Below are positions 11,446 to 24,390 of a stretch of DNA of 64,000 nt, piece after piece (the first letter of the stretch is position 1; each line of letters begins with the position of its first letter). The stretch is from Euptelea pleiosperma. Lineage: Eukaryota; Streptophyta; Magnoliopsida; Ranunculales; Eupteleaceae. The position numbers were made by a program, and so were the translations under genes. The stretch lies in contig CM068541.1 in assembly GCA_035048495.1 (NCBI GenBank), positions 1,867,929 through 1,931,928 on the forward strand. The letters run 5' to 3'. The notes beneath the pieces were generated by a model. That model was not told the DNA's origin, made no database searches, and saw only the letters and a program-made list of their open reading frames with translations.

Positions 11446-14400
11446 TTACATGAAGGTGCTGTTCAACCGTCTTCGAAGCTCCTCAACAATTCTGTCTCTT
11501 GGGACGACCTCCTCCCTGTTGGCCTCAATGTCTTTTAATCTGACAACACCTTCATTTTGTTCCCGCTCACCCATAATCACCATCCAAGGGATCCTCGACT
11601 CTTTGGCACGATCGATATGTTTCATCACTCTTTTACTGACCATGTATTCTGCTTTCAATTTGGCATTCCACAATTCACTCACCAACTCGGCAGCTTGAGA
11701 CAGGTCATCCCCCAGAATACTCACCAAAACTTGGGTTTCTGTTGCTCGGACTACCTGCAAAAACCAAAAAGGAAGACAGAAAGTTTATGTCAGTTCCCTA
11801 TCAACACATTTCCATCTAGAAAATTCTTATTTAAAAAGAACTCCAAGTTTTCTACCATTACCTTAAAATGGGTACCTCAATTGGCCTCATAAAATTCAGA
11901 CTGAAAGTAAGAAGTAGGACTAGTAGGGTTCAAATCAGATATTGGAAAGAAACAGAAATGGGGAAACAGCCAAGATAAGGAAGGACACAATCAAGAAGCA
12001 GAATATTTCTTTTTCCCATGGATCACCAAAAAACATGGAAAATTATTGCACGAATAATTCCATGCTCTGTAGTTAAGGTGCACTGAGACGCATCACCTGA
12101 GGTGACCTTAGAAGGGTCAAGGAGAGGCATTTAGTAAGGTGTGCGCTTTATACTAGACTTCAAGCGCATCAAGCGCGCTTCACTAAAATACATATTTTTT
12201 TTGTAAAAATTATGTACTTTTAGATTAAGAGTAAGGTCACAATCAAAGTCAAGAGTAAGGGTGAGAGTTGCAGTAAGGGAGCCGAAAGAGGAAGAGGCCA
12301 ATTTGGAAGAGACAAAAGAATAATATATTGAGGCTAATACATCCGATGGTGATAGAGATGAAGCTAATGATTATATTTTAGATGATGACGATGTTAATTA
12401 GAACTAATTGTGGGCTATTTGAGATTTTGGACATTTGTTATCTTTTATGTTTTATGGCTTTTTTATTACTTTTTTGTATTTAGATAATGACAATGTTAAG
12501 TAGAATTGCTTTTGGGATACTTGAGATTTTGGACATTTGCTATCTTTTATGTTTTATGGCAAAATGATTACCTGTCATGTTATTTTTCTTAATTTTTTTA
12601 TATTTATTATTATAATTTTTAATATTGCGCCTCGCCTCAGTCAGGCGTGTGCCTCGCCTTGCGCCTCAGTCAGGCGTGCCAGGGGTCTTAGCACCTTAAA
12701 TGTGCATTGCACCCTTAACTACTAAGATTCCATGGATGAAAGAATGTAATGTGGCCTAAGGTGCCCCCTACTAGCATACAATAAGGTAATGGCCTCCCCC
12801 CATTACATTATGTATTGTTTAATGCTCAGAAAATAACGGCCATTATTTCAGTTATTACGACCGTTATTTTCCATTATAACGAAAATAACGACTGTTACTG
12901 GGGAAAAATTGTTAAAAAAACGTCCGTTATTTTCCTTAATAAATTTTATTGAAAATTTGACATTCAAAATTTGGAATTTTTTGCACTGTTATTTTCCGTT
13001 TTGCCCTGTGCATTACAATCCGTTAGAACAGAAAAAACGGTAATGCCCCCAGTTCGTTATACAGATATAGCGGCCCCTTTTAAACGTTGGTCAATATAAT
13101 CGATTGACGAAAATATAATGAAATTTAGTGACTTAGTATTTTTAGGCCACACGGTTGAGGCTCGACCGTAGGATCAGACGTCAAGGGCTGGAATCCCCAC
13201 AACTCAAGACCGCCGAGCTCTGTTACCCGGACTTCAAAACAGATATAGTACCCGAGTCGGACACTTTATTTTTAACTGTAAATGCCGTGTTCACGAATCA
13301 TCCCGGCCGTGTCTCAGCCATATCCAGGCAACATAACCATCAAGCTATACTCGGGATGAGGAGATTTCAACTCGAGAGCATAGAGAGAAAACCTGCCTTG
13401 TGGGCTTGAACCCACAACGTCCCACAATGGGAGGGTACACACCAACCATCTGAGCTACTAGGTTGCATGTAACGATATAGAGTATCTAAGTATTCTAATA
13501 GTCAGTAACTACAAAATTCTTCTGTATTTTAGTATGTAGCAAATGCACATTCATAGAAAGTAACCAAGTGTATCCCAGAACTCTATAGCATACATACTTA
13601 AGATACTAACGTATACATGAAGAAGATTTACCCAACTTCACGTGCATAATACCAAATAGCAGAAATTGAGTCAAAACAATTACCCCAAGTTCATCTGGTT
13701 TGCATAAAAATTGATGACAGTTACTTCATTCTCGAGTTAGCAAGGAGAGATTAGTGTATACTACCACCAACTAAAAGATACACACGACTTTTTTTAGAAG
13801 AACTTCAAAATACCCTCAAGACTTGTCCGGTATTTGTTAATTAGATATTTGCTAATGAGAAGCACCATTAACATGTATGGATGACTTTAAAAAGAAATAC
13901 TACATTATGTGTATGTGTGAGGATTCTTGAGGTATATCTCCAAAACACAGGTCACATGTCTTCTTAGATATTTTTTTTGATAAGGTGAAAAGCTTTATTC
14001 AAAAGAAAGGCTAGCTACAAGATTCGCAGGAGGTCGAGAAAACCTCCCTAGAGAAACCGAAGAAGATTAGCCATCCTTACACATGATGGACTCCCATCTA
14101 AAGACAGTGTCTTCTTAGATCATGCAATATAAGTCTCTCCCTATGATTTCTCTCTTTGCTTTCTTGTTTTTTTGTGGAATGTCTTGCATTATCCCTTTCC
14201 TCCCTCAAATGCAGTACAAGAAACACAGGACATAAGTTGTCGGTCTGGCATTATACAAATATGGGACGACGCTTTGTACATCAAAAAATTCCAAACATCT
14301 GCTGGTCGGATGTTCCTAAGCATCCAAAGAATTGAAATTTTCTAGAAAATTAATACGATGGTGCACAAAACCAAACAAATTTTTGGATGGTTGGATAATC

Positions 14401-17400
14401 CCACTATAGTGATAATCCAACTGGTGCAGAAATCATTTGGACTGTCTAACTCACAAGCATCTGTAACATATGGACTTTACAGGGCTCAAGTGAGTAAAAT
14501 TTTATTTAGGGGACGGAGGAAATCATTTCCATATGTGTGTATGCACCCAAAATAGTTTGCATATATATGTACAATAGTCTGTGTATGTGTATAGATAGAC
14601 AATTATGATATAATTGTATACTTTACGCTACCATAGTTTGTGTAGCGTACACTTATCAACAAAAAATGTGTAAAGTATGCCAACTATAGGTGCAATTTTA
14701 TATTATAAAATTAGAATGTAACATTCTTATCCACCATATTAATATATGTACAGGAACAGAATGTATAAGATCACCTGGTTGTGGTCTTTCTCCAGCTGTT
14801 CCATTATAGTAAGTACTCGCTCAATTCCAAGGCTGACACCAACTGCAGGGACCTGCTTTGTACCAAACATCCCTATAAGAGTGTCATAACGCCCTCCAGC
14901 TGCAATGGAACCAACCTGAGGACATATTAAAGTTCATTATAAAATTTTACCCTTGGTGACATGACAAAAAGCATAAATGGAAACCAGTGACAATTACAGT
15001 ATCCAGTGACGATCGGAACCCTAAAACATGAAAAAATACATCAAAGTATAGTTTTTCATCATGGAATAAGGTGTAAAAAGAAAATCTTTTGGAGTTGATT
15101 CTGTACAACCACCCAAAGCTTGCACGTACATGTTACATTATAAAAAGAGGGAGAAAGAAAAAGAAAAACAAATTTATGGTTCATTTTTCTTCTTTTTCAG
15201 TTAAGCAAGAGTAGAACCACAAGGGAAGCTCAATTACAAGATAACATCCAATGGGAGTTGATTTCCAGAATTCCCTCCACACAAGGATTTGAACAGAGGT
15301 GTGCATATGCTTTGACCCAACACTCATGTTTTTGACATAATTTATTAGATCAAAAGGCTTACCGAGTACAACGGAAGAGTAGCAAATTTATTAACCTAAT
15401 TGCTATCCTCCCGCCAGCACAAGCTTCGAATGGCCTTGAACAAATAACTAAAAACACACTCCAGAGAGAGAAAATAAGAAGCACTTATATTCAGCATGTA
15501 CAGTAACTTCTCCATAGATATCAAAACAAGCATAAGAATCCCAGAAATAAAAGTTGATCCTCTAAAAGTTGACACAAAGTTGACATTCTAAATAGATCTA
15601 CAAACATCTTGAGTCTCAAGTTCTCAACCTCAAGGGGGATAGGGCTGAAGCCTACTAAAAGAGGTCGACAATGATGGCAACCCAACTTATGTGAATGGTG
15701 ACACTAGGAAGTAGTTACAATAGGTAAAAAACAGTCACTAGGTGATTCGGCTAAGCACTATCGATTATGATAATATGCCGCAACTTTCCCTATGGTGTAG
15801 ATAGTGGTACCTGTAAGGTGAATAAGGTTGATTTAACTCTTAATGGTAGTGTGTTTAGTTATGGTGCATACTTGATGAATTCACATGTCATTGTGGAACT
15901 GGGGCCGACTCTTATGAGAACTAGGGCCGGTTCTCTAGAGCTCTCATGAAAATCCAGGTAAGACAGGGCGAAACATGCCAACCCATAAGAATCTATTTGG
16001 TACAGAGAATGTTGTGTGGGGCATAAACAGTGGTTTACAAGCAAGTTTTTCAGTTCAAGACTAATAGTTCACCAAGTTCAGGTATGACATGTACTGGTCA
16101 CACTAAGTGCTGATTGAAGTCCACAAGACATCACACGAATGCACTTCAGTTTCACGTTTACCGAACTCAGATATTTGTTCAAATTTGAATAAATGGGGTT
16201 GCTGGTTTTTATTGTTTACATCAACCCAAAGAAAAAAAAAGAAAAAATAATAATAACTTGATTCGAATTTTGGAGCTAAAGTTTAGACCTAGCCTTCTTT
16301 TGGAGGGAATCCATGTCCTTTTCTTTTTTGTCTTTTGTGGCAGTACCTCTGGTTGTGCTCTTTGTTGCTATCTTTGTTTAGTTCCACATCGACTAGTTAT
16401 GAGTGCTAAAGAGTATCTATAGTTTCATTCTCTCTCTCTTGTTCGTATAAGTGTGCTAGGGAATAGGGGCCACTCGTGCACATGAGAGCCCATGAGTCAA
16501 CCCAAGCCAACTAGTCGAAATGCATCTCAGCCCCTGGAAGCCATTAACTAATTACGTCCACACAATAGATCCTTACATTAGGCTATTAGATTTATTTTTC
16601 GGAGATTTTTGCTAAAATTATGCATAAAGCGTATATTATATATTGTCAAATCCACTACCATAAATGCTATGTGCATAACATGTTTGAATGTTATTGGGAA
16701 GCCTAAAACTTAAAAAGGTAAACTGCGAGAACAAAAGACAAGCTGAATCAAAAACCAATTGGGAGCAAAACAAAATTTGGGGTGCAAACAAGTAAACTTG
16801 GTATGGAGAAACTGATCACCATTGCATCACCACTCATATTCACGTTGTGAGCAAACAGTATGTTTAGCAATCCAAAATGCTCCACTCCAGATGGTACAAA
16901 CACTATACAAAGGGGAGAAAGAAACAAGCAGTAATATTTTAACCACTCTAACTTCCATCTACTCCTACAAAAAACTCCAGGCCTCAAAACTTCAAAAAAG
17001 ACCATTACAACACTCAACCACAAGGAGAAAATGCAGAGGCTCTCAAACCTGCCGAGTGAAATATTCAGCCACGTAATTAACTAAGGTCAACAACAGAAAC
17101 TGGAATGGAAGGATCCAGGACATATAGTTCGACAACATTCAAGAATGCAATAATGGGAACCAAGACCAAATTTACTACTGACACCATCACAACACACTGA
17201 GCCATACCCCATGTTACGCACACTTTAACATTGGGAGATGTACCATGTCCAATACCAAGCTACATCCTTTTCATACCCAGGTAACAGAGATCATACAACT
17301 GAAATAAAGAACCAGTGGTAAAGAGATTCTACCTTAAGTGACCCAGTTATATGATGAAAACCGAAATCCATTGTGCATATGCAAATGCAAACATTGCATA

Positions 17401-20400
17401 CATAAGTACATACATACATAAAATACATATACATCTCGATCTTTAAATGTTATCTATTAAGCCCTTATGGATTGCAAACCAGATACAATTTCTAATCCTC
17501 ATTCAGTTTTTGACGGATATGCATATGATTTCCCAAAAAATCGATAAATTAACTTTTTAAGTAGCTGCTAGTAATTATTTACCTCTATGCTATACAGTAA
17601 TTTATCCATAAAGGAATATTTAGATTTCAACTGAATTTATAATAGATCTACACCTCAATAACATAATAAAAGAATGCAAAAACACATATGTGCTGTGTGT
17701 TCTACACCTCAATAACATACATGCCTTATCCATACACATGGAGTGCATTGGTGACATACAAAGGAGATCAATCAACAAACTATAATCAACATTTACCTGT
17801 GTAGCACCTTTAAAAACAGCTTCAAATATTACTCCGGTATAATAATCAAGACCTCTTGCAAGACTCAAGTCAAAAACCACTTTGTGTATGCACTTTGATT
17901 TTTCCAGAGCTTTAAATAGAATCTCTAATTCATTCAAGGCAAGGATGGATCCCTTGTTTTCTAAAAACTGGCTGCCGTCTTGTTTCAACTCAGACAATAA
18001 TTCCAAAGGGGGTCCACTTTTCTTCACAAAAGTACCAATTCTCTCCGCTGTTTCTATGGTCAAACCCTTCTCCTCCACCTAGCATATGATAACATAATTT
18101 TCAACATAAAAGATAACAAGTTCACCATTTTACGAATAAAAAAATACCAAGAATAACTTGAGGCAAAATAAGGGAATAAATTTCAGCATCCAGCAAGAAA
18201 AGAAGAACAATTAACCAGGTCAAAGATTCCAGCAATTAAAATATATGATTTGTGCAAAGATTGTCCATGCACTGGAAGTAAATCTATCATCCAAAAATCA
18301 TCTATTGATCAGTTGCACAATAACAAAAGAGATTGTAATAGGTACAGTAGATGTGGACAGGCTACGATACCATGGGATTGTACTATCGTGTGCAACCGCA
18401 TTCCCTATTAACATATTTACCATCCAAAAATCATTTAAGATAACTTGCACAGGAAAAATTGGCATTGTCTTCCCTAATATTTTAACCATGGCCAGTTGAT
18501 GTAGCAACTCCAACATATAACAGGGACAGGCTCCACCTAAAATATTTTACATTATTACTCTTTTTCTTTTTGCTTACCTTAGATTGTGAGAGAAGATTTC
18601 TCCTCTCTATATATAAATAAGTATGGCCGCAAGAGAAGAAGTTTGAGATAAAAATAAAGAAAATCCCTTTTGGTGAAGCTTGAAGATCATCATTGGAGGA
18701 GTGATTCTTCCACCCTTGGTGTGTAACATCTAAGACTTTTTGGAGTGATTTCTTCTCTTGTGGAGTGATTCCACAAATCATCCCTTCTCTCTCTATTCTC
18801 TTTTTTATTCTCTTGGTTCAAATCATACCCTCACTGATCAGATCGGATTCACCTCCATTTTGCATCAGTTTATGGTATCAGAGTAAGGTGGCGTTTGGTA
18901 AATTAAGTTATCAGATCTAAAAGCTTAAAGTGCTTAAGATCTGGTAGCTTAATGACTTATGTCTGAATTAGGTTGTTTGGCTAAGGTCTTAAGTCTTAAT
19001 ATTAAGTCAAGGGCATTGTGGGTATTTTGAAATGTTTATTAGGTTACTTTCGTAAGTTTTTAAAAGGGAAAGGTTTGAAAAAAGGACATTGTTGGTATTA
19101 AAAAGAATCAAAGAATCTTTTTTAAAGATTCGTTCACTTACCGCAAAAAGTGAAGGCTGGGTCACTTTTTACTTTTGTCTTTTTTTCCTTGAGATTGGTG
19201 ATAAGTGCTGAAATTAAGTCGTTTACCAAACGCAACTTAATCACCAAAATCACTTAATTTCAGCTGAATTAGACTTAAGGTCTGAAAAAAAGTTTTACCA
19301 AACGCCACCTAAGTCTCTGGGCAGTTCTGCCATTGTCGGTGATTTTTCGCCGATGCTTGGCATCTTAATCATCCCTTTTGGGACTTATTTTGCTCCATTT
19401 GGGACCGAAAAATCACCTTTAAAAGGGGAAAAGCTATCCGATCACATGGGATTCACCTCCATTCTACATCACCAGGCAACAGAACGCAAACATCCAACTT
19501 TGTAGAAGTAGATGCACCAATAACTATACATGCATCCTATCTCTAAATGATATATTAAACTACAGAATGTATGTTCTCACCATTTCCTTCTTAATCTGCT
19601 CAAATGATTGCTTGTCCAACTTGTCAATGCTTGAACATATAGTTCTGAATTTTTCAGGAGATACTCCACAAATCTCCAACATTCCATCCAGCAACTTCCG
19701 ATGATTCAACTTTATCTGTAAAAGGAAACATGAATGCATTTTAAGGAGAAGGAAATCCCAAGATTCGAAAACGGAAACATAATATTTTTTTTTTGAAGTA
19801 AACATGAGGCTGATATTAATGCTTGATTGAGAATTAAACATGACCACAATGCAATTCAGTACCATGGAATGTATTAATGCTTGATTGAGAATCAAAATTT
19901 GATATCAAATAAAAAATTGTTTTGTTTATCAGTAAAACAAATTTTAATATGAACAACATGATCCAGCATAATGAAAAGTACCTCATAATCACCAATGTTT
20001 AATTCATCGAGCAGTTCGGTCAAAACTTTAATAACTTCAAAATCAGGTCCCATCACTTCATATTGACCGGCAATATCAAAATCACATTGATAGAATTCAC
20101 GATATCTCCCCTTCGATGGGTTATCCCTTCTGTATACTTTAGCTATTTGATACCTTTTGAATGAAGTAACACCGTTCATCGCTACATATCTGGCAAATGG
20201 AACGGTTAGGTCATACCGCAGAGAACAAAGCTCGCCACCCTGTAAACATGTTAAACACAAATTTATAAATTTGTGACAAGAAGAATAACTAAACCCAGTT
20301 TTTTCATAGCAACAACGAAATATAAGCAATAAAGCCCAAGTTCACCAGCCCATATATGTAGACAGAATATGCTCTAGAGATTGAGAACGGTTATACCTCA

Positions 20401-23400
20401 TATTTCCTCCATCAAGGCTAGCCAAATCATAGTTACATTTTCTATTTAAGTGAGTTTTCACATGGAAAGACTATAATGAAACCTTAATTGTAGGAAACTC
20501 TTGTGTAGGATGACACTCCTGCTCTAGAACTACACTTCCATGCTTCTGACTTTGGAGCGCTTAGGAATCCCTGTTCTAGGACGACGAAATCACTAACTTG
20601 TTTGAGGCAGACTACTAATTGGTTACACTACAAGTATTTGACAGATAATTTCAGAAACAAAACTCAATGATTCTCTTATGCTGTGAAGAACTTCAGAAGC
20701 TATGAAGATGATGTATCCTAACACAAAAATAACATTATAAAACTTCAAAAAAAATTTATCATATGTACTATATCGCTTCCCAGGCATTCCAATCCCTAGG
20801 CTTCCTTAAAACACCCACTTGCTCACTCCCACTCCCACTCCCGCTTCATGCAACTAAAGTGTGAAACTAGTAATATATGAAGAATATTTTTTCTCCTTGT
20901 TGGAATTCTCTCTTCCTCTTCTTGTCATGGTTCAAAGTACAAGGTATCGTTTCGGTATCATTCATGGAAGATACCAAAAAACGTATTGGAAGTATCGTTC
21001 AGTTTCGGACGAAACTTCGTGAAACCGAAACAAAATGTTAGTGCAAATTTACAAAAGAGGAAGATGAAGTATCATTCAGTTTCGGACAAACCCAACCGAA
21101 ATGTATGTAGTTTAGTCCTATAACAAAACCAAAACAAAACGACCGAAATGTTTCAATTTCGGCCGAAACTTTGAACCATGCTTCTTGTTATTAGATTCTT
21201 CTCTACACTAGAGATGGCCTATCATGAGATTTGTTGGTCACTTTATGTAATCAATGTTTGTCACCAACTCATAGCAGAACCATGTTTCTTCCCTTTGCAA
21301 TTTTATGGGAGATTTGGAAGGAAAGAAATCGTAGGATATTTGACGGCCTCGAGGAAGGGATTCCCAAGATGATCCTGCACATCAAAGCTTCTCTTTTTGT
21401 TTGGTCATCTGTTTCCCCCCTCTTTAGAGGATATTTTTTTTATTCCTTTGTATATAGATGGGAAGAATTACTTGGGGAACTTCCTCCATTGTAAGGAGGT
21501 AGTTCGGCCTTCTATGTTCTCTTTGGGGTTTTTTCCTTTTTAATGAAACATACACAATTATCAAAAAAAAAACTAGCCACCTCACAAGCTATTGAATTGA
21601 ATTTACTAGGCAAATTATCTTTCCATTAAGGAAATGATTAGTATTTACAGAATGAAATCAATCATGCATGGCATCAATGAATTAATATGTCTAAATAAAG
21701 CAACAATAATTGCCCAAGTACAAACAACACAATCCTCGTCACCTAACACATTGAATCATAATGATTTCCACTTATAGTAGTAGGAGCATTGCACTAAATT
21801 GTCCAAAAGTCAAGAAAACATAATATATACATTTTTTTTTTGTAAACAACAAAATATATGCATTAGGACATCGCTATATTGCCAAAATACTACCCAAGTA
21901 AACTGCTCCTAAAAATCTATTGAACGTTTGAAGATGTCCCAACAGAAAGAGTTTGAGAAAAATGTTAACATCTCAATCGTAACTCCAAGAATAGGTATGA
22001 CTTGCAACAGCTAACAAGGAAATACATTACCTGGTCAGCAAGATCATATATCAACTTTGAATCTTCACCATATTTTCCCATGAGGGTCTCTCTCAATTCA
22101 AAAGCTGGAGTATCTAGGGCCATGGCTCCATGCCTCTTAAACACCTCTTCAATGATCAAAAATGCTCTCTGTCTTATGGCCATTTGTTCTTTTGCAAAAT
22201 CCCGAGTACCCTGGTAAATACAGAAAGTGAAATAGTAAAACAGATTCAGCAGAAAATAAACCATTCAAGCAAAATAAAGATGATGAAAAGAAAAACAACA
22301 CAACATGAAAGCATGGTTGATAAAAACACTTCCAAAAAGAAATTAATATGCTTTCTCACCTTGGGAAGCTTGGGAAGTCTTCTAGCTTCATTGCTTTCAA
22401 CAATCTCTTTTACTTTCTTCAAAAAAGTATCAAGTTCCAAGTCCTTAGCTTCGAAAAACAAGGAAAGATCTTGTGTCCACTCATCCAAGATAGCCAAATT
22501 GTCAGCTGGTACCCCACCCTTACTCTGCAACCTCTCCTTAATAAGCTGCCTTACAACAGTAGTTCCTTTTCCTAGCACCACCTTCTTCTTCTTCTTCTCA
22601 CTCTTCCTTTCTGCATTTGCTTTCACTCCATTCATCTCAATGCTTGGAGGCACAACTGCAACCCCTTGGGGTTTCTCATTTGACTCATTTTCCTCGAGTA
22701 AAAGCAGTGCCAATGCTCCCTCCCAAGCAACAACCCCTCTGATTGTCACCAATAATCTGTATATTTCATGCAAAAAGTTGACATAATCCATTTCAAATGC
22801 AGCTTGTGAAACCAACCGACAGACATCCCTGAAACTATCGAAGCTAGGGCAACTCCTCTCGAACATCTCCAGCACCCGAGACCGTATATCAATGTCATCA
22901 ATTGAATCAATGGTCAATTTCGCTCGGCGTAAACTACTATCACCTAAAAACAGAAGTGATGTTGCCAAAGGTGAAAATGTCGTCACTAATGCCTTCCCAC
23001 TCCCTACACTACATCCAGACCCCGTTTTCCCAACTTTCACACTAGAATTCAACTCGACGCGCATTCTCGAATGCACCAACCTCACCACTTCCCTGAAACT
23101 CCCGTGAACCTTTGGAATCTCCGATATCGCATTGGAGTCCACGCGGCCCACAAGCTTTGACCCGATGAGTAAAACCTTCATATCACTGGCAACAGCCGTC
23201 TCGTCCTTAACAGAGAAGCCATCACCAGAATCCAGAAAATTAAGCACCGCCGATACATCAGCCTTCGAAGCCTCGCACGATAAAGCGGCAACTACGTCTG
23301 CTACCATCGATAGGGCCGAAGAAGTGTAATCCAAAAGCGCACAAATTCCATCCAAAACAGCAGATAAATTCTCCAAAACAATCAATTCTCCATCTGTTAC

Positions 23401-23799
23401 CCCCGTCTCCTCGAGCGTCGTACTGTTTAACCGAAAAAACGACTCCAAGAACCCTAATTCGGAACCCAAGTCCAAGGTTTCGGGGCCAAAACCTCGGTTT
23501 AGGGTTTCAGCGATGAAAAGGGGGAGAATGGGTCGAACGCCAGTACTGGTGAGGACGAGCTTGTTCAGAAGGACAACAAGAGAAGCTCGGGATTCTTCTA
23601 GGGTTAGAAATCTCGGGTTCGCGTTTGAAATCTGGAGACGGGTTGAAGAAAGGGAGTGGATTGAAGACAGCTTGTCGAGGATTGAAGAATCGATTCTTAC
23701 CTGAGCGAGGCCGTTGGCAATGGCGTACACGGAGGCTGAAGAGAGAGAGGAGCCTTTCCCTCCCACCGTTACGATGGAGAACTCGCGTCCCGTCGCCAT
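11446..23799 (-). CDS. Histidyl-tRNA synthetase, cytosolic plant type (7 exons)
   Basis: Class II aminoacyl-tRNA synthetase that charges tRNA-His. Coding exons in transcription order: 23799-22360, 22210-22031, 20239-19982, 19715-19581, 18078-17797, 14915-14775, 11754-11446. All have GT/AG borders, all introns are phase 0, and together they give 914 residues. The first 480 residues, one exon, form an N-terminal extension with a Lys-rich stretch ([13 protein letters not shown]). The catalytic part begins in exon 2. I see class II motif 2 around 583-595 ([13 protein letters not shown]), the histidine-specific motif His[11 protein letters not shown] (744-753), HisB AAGGRYD (770-776) and motif 3 [10 protein letters not shown] (791-800). 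Exon 7 matches the C-terminal anticodon-binding domain. No transit peptide is obvious, so a cytosolic enzyme is inferred; plant cytosolic HisRS is known to carry a long extension. The start ATG is the first in frame after a CT-rich leader. All signature residues are present and no frame breaks are seen, so the gene looks intact. Confidence 0.93.
12065..12726. mobile_element. hAT-like non-autonomous element in HisRS intron 6
   Basis: Ends CTCTGTAGTTAAGG and CCTTAACTACTAAG are inverted repeats. Both sides have the exact 8-bp duplication ATTCCATG (12057-12064, 12727-12734), typical of hAT transposition. Inside, a ~50-bp segment containing GAGATTTTGGACATTTG occurs twice, about 99 bp apart. The frame around 12290-12400 reads acidic ([15 protein letters not shown]), perhaps the decayed C-terminus of a transposase; this last point is a guess. 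GGCGCCTCG-like G/C-rich clusters lie near both ends. Confidence 0.75.
12834..13100. mobile_element. MITE of the TAACGGCCGTTA type in HisRS intron 6
   Basis: Dense in TAACGGCCATTATT, CGACCGTTATTTTCC and AATCCGTTAGAAC words, ending GGCCCCTTTTAAACGTTG, the inverse of the CAAGGTTTAAAAGGGGC end of the copy at 26160. The left end is diverged and no target duplication was found. Confidence 0.6.
13389..13466 (-). repeat. tRNA-like sequence, possible SINE head
   Basis: On the minus strand TAGCTCAGATGGTTGG fits a Pol III A box, and about 30 bases further on GGGTTCAAGCCC fits a B box. The segment starts AACCTAGTAGCTCAG, as tRNA-derived SINEs often do. The acceptor stems do not pair convincingly, so a working tRNA gene is unlikely. 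A SINE body would run toward lower coordinates; no tail or target duplication was identified. Confidence 0.45.
14916..17796 (-). other. HisRS intron 5 (2.9 kb)
   Basis: Long phase-0 intron. No coding sequence or clear complete mobile element. A GTTCCACATCG word at about 16380 is followed by TA-rich sequence and a CT run, reminiscent of snRNA promoter elements, but no snRNA follows. Confidence 0.6.
18497..19471 (+). mobile_element. LTR-retrotransposon remnant in HisRS intron 4
   Basis: A TGATGTAG start at 18497 and a CTACATCA end at 19471 are inverse termini. GGATTCACCTCCATTTTGCATCA ends at 18867 and a close copy ends at 19471. Just after the first lies TATGGTATCAGAG, matching a Met-tRNA primer-binding site. 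Flanks CCAGT and CCAGG agree at four of five bases. The second LTR is largely missing and the interior is interrupted by the Harbinger-like MITE at 18887. Reading it as a decayed TRIM or LARD is an inference. Confidence 0.45.
18887..19309. mobile_element. PIF/Harbinger-like MITE, 423 bp, in HisRS intron 4
   Basis: Starts GGTGGCGTTTGGTAAA and ends TTTTACCAAACGCCACC, near-perfect inverted repeats. It is flanked by TAA on both sides (18884-18886, 19310-19312), the Harbinger target duplication. It lies directly behind the primer-binding-like site of the LTR remnant, so it inserted later than that element. Confidence 0.8.
20926..21180. mobile_element. hAT-like MITE, 255 bp, in HisRS intron 2
   Basis: Inverted termini CATGGTTCAAAGT and ACTTTGAACCATG. 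Perfect 8-bp duplication CTTCTTGT on each side (20918-20925, 21181-21188). The interior repeats TTTCGG/CCGAAA words (GGTATCGTTTCGG, TCGGCCGAAACT). It appears to have inserted into LINE tail sequence that continues at 21181. Confidence 0.85.
21181..21572 (+). pseudogene. 3' remnant of an L1-like LINE in HisRS intron 2
   Basis: A frame at 21231-21494 reads [15 protein letters not shown] and ends with [14 protein letters not shown], the familiar extreme C-terminus of plant L1-type LINE ORF2 behind the reverse transcriptase. A short 3' UTR follows and then an A-run at 21563-21572, the expected LINE tail. It lies antisense to the host gene. The rest of the LINE is absent, as in 5'-truncated copies. 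Confidence 0.75.
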
Positions 23800-24000
23800 C
23801 GATAAAATTTAGAGAGAGGGAAAGAGAGAGAACGTGATTTGGTGTCGCCGAAGTCAGCGACGGTGGTGGTGATGGTAGCGATGACAGCGAGTGTGGCGGC
23901 AATGGTGGTGATGGTGGTGGCGGAAGAAGATGAGTAAGGGAATCAGGGAAGCTCAAATGGTATTCAATCTGGACCGTCAACATGTTGCGTAGATGAACCC

Positions 24001-24377
24001 GAGTAAAACTTCGCTGACTGCCCTAGATGACTGCCCACAATATGTGATACGTGGCACATTTTTAGAGGACATTGACCGTATGGATGTTTGGCCAACCCTA
24101 GATGGGCCTACAAACCAAGAACCAGCCTGATTAGTGATTTCTAAGCGTTGGATTGGAGTCATTTTCATGGGTTGATTTTAACAGTATGAATTTGAGCATT
24201 ATCGGCCATTATTTGGGTACAAGGATCCAAAGGTTTGAAACACCAGTTAGGCTGATTTTTGGTTTGTAGGCCCATCTAGGGAATGGCCAAATATCCATGT
24301 GGTCATCGTCTTTTAAAAGTATGCCACGTGACCCATATTGTGGGCACTCAGCTAGGGCTATCAGCGAAGTTTTACTC
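24001..24377. mobile_element. MULE-like foldback MITE just upstream of HisRS
   Basis: G-box family copy with GAGTAAAACTTCGCTGA at the left and its inverse at the right. Flanking GATGAACCC and GATGAATCT agree at seven of nine bases, a decayed 9-bp duplication. It ends about 200 bp from the HisRS start codon, so its ACGTGG-bearing arms could lie in that gene's promoter. Confidence 0.8.
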
Positions 24378-24390
24378 GATGAATCTTAAC

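Noticed and set aside
13389..13466. Functional tRNA gene on the minus strand
   Set aside because: A and B boxes match but stems do not pair well; kept only as a SINE-like feature.
16380..16430. snRNA-type upstream element GTTCCACATCG with a TA-rich word
   Set aside because: No U-snRNA sequence follows at the expected distance and the element has a mismatch.
22130..22786. 218-codon open frame on the plus strand
   Set aside because: It is antisense to HisRS exon 1, low in complexity (Ser/Phe runs) and has no recognisable domain.
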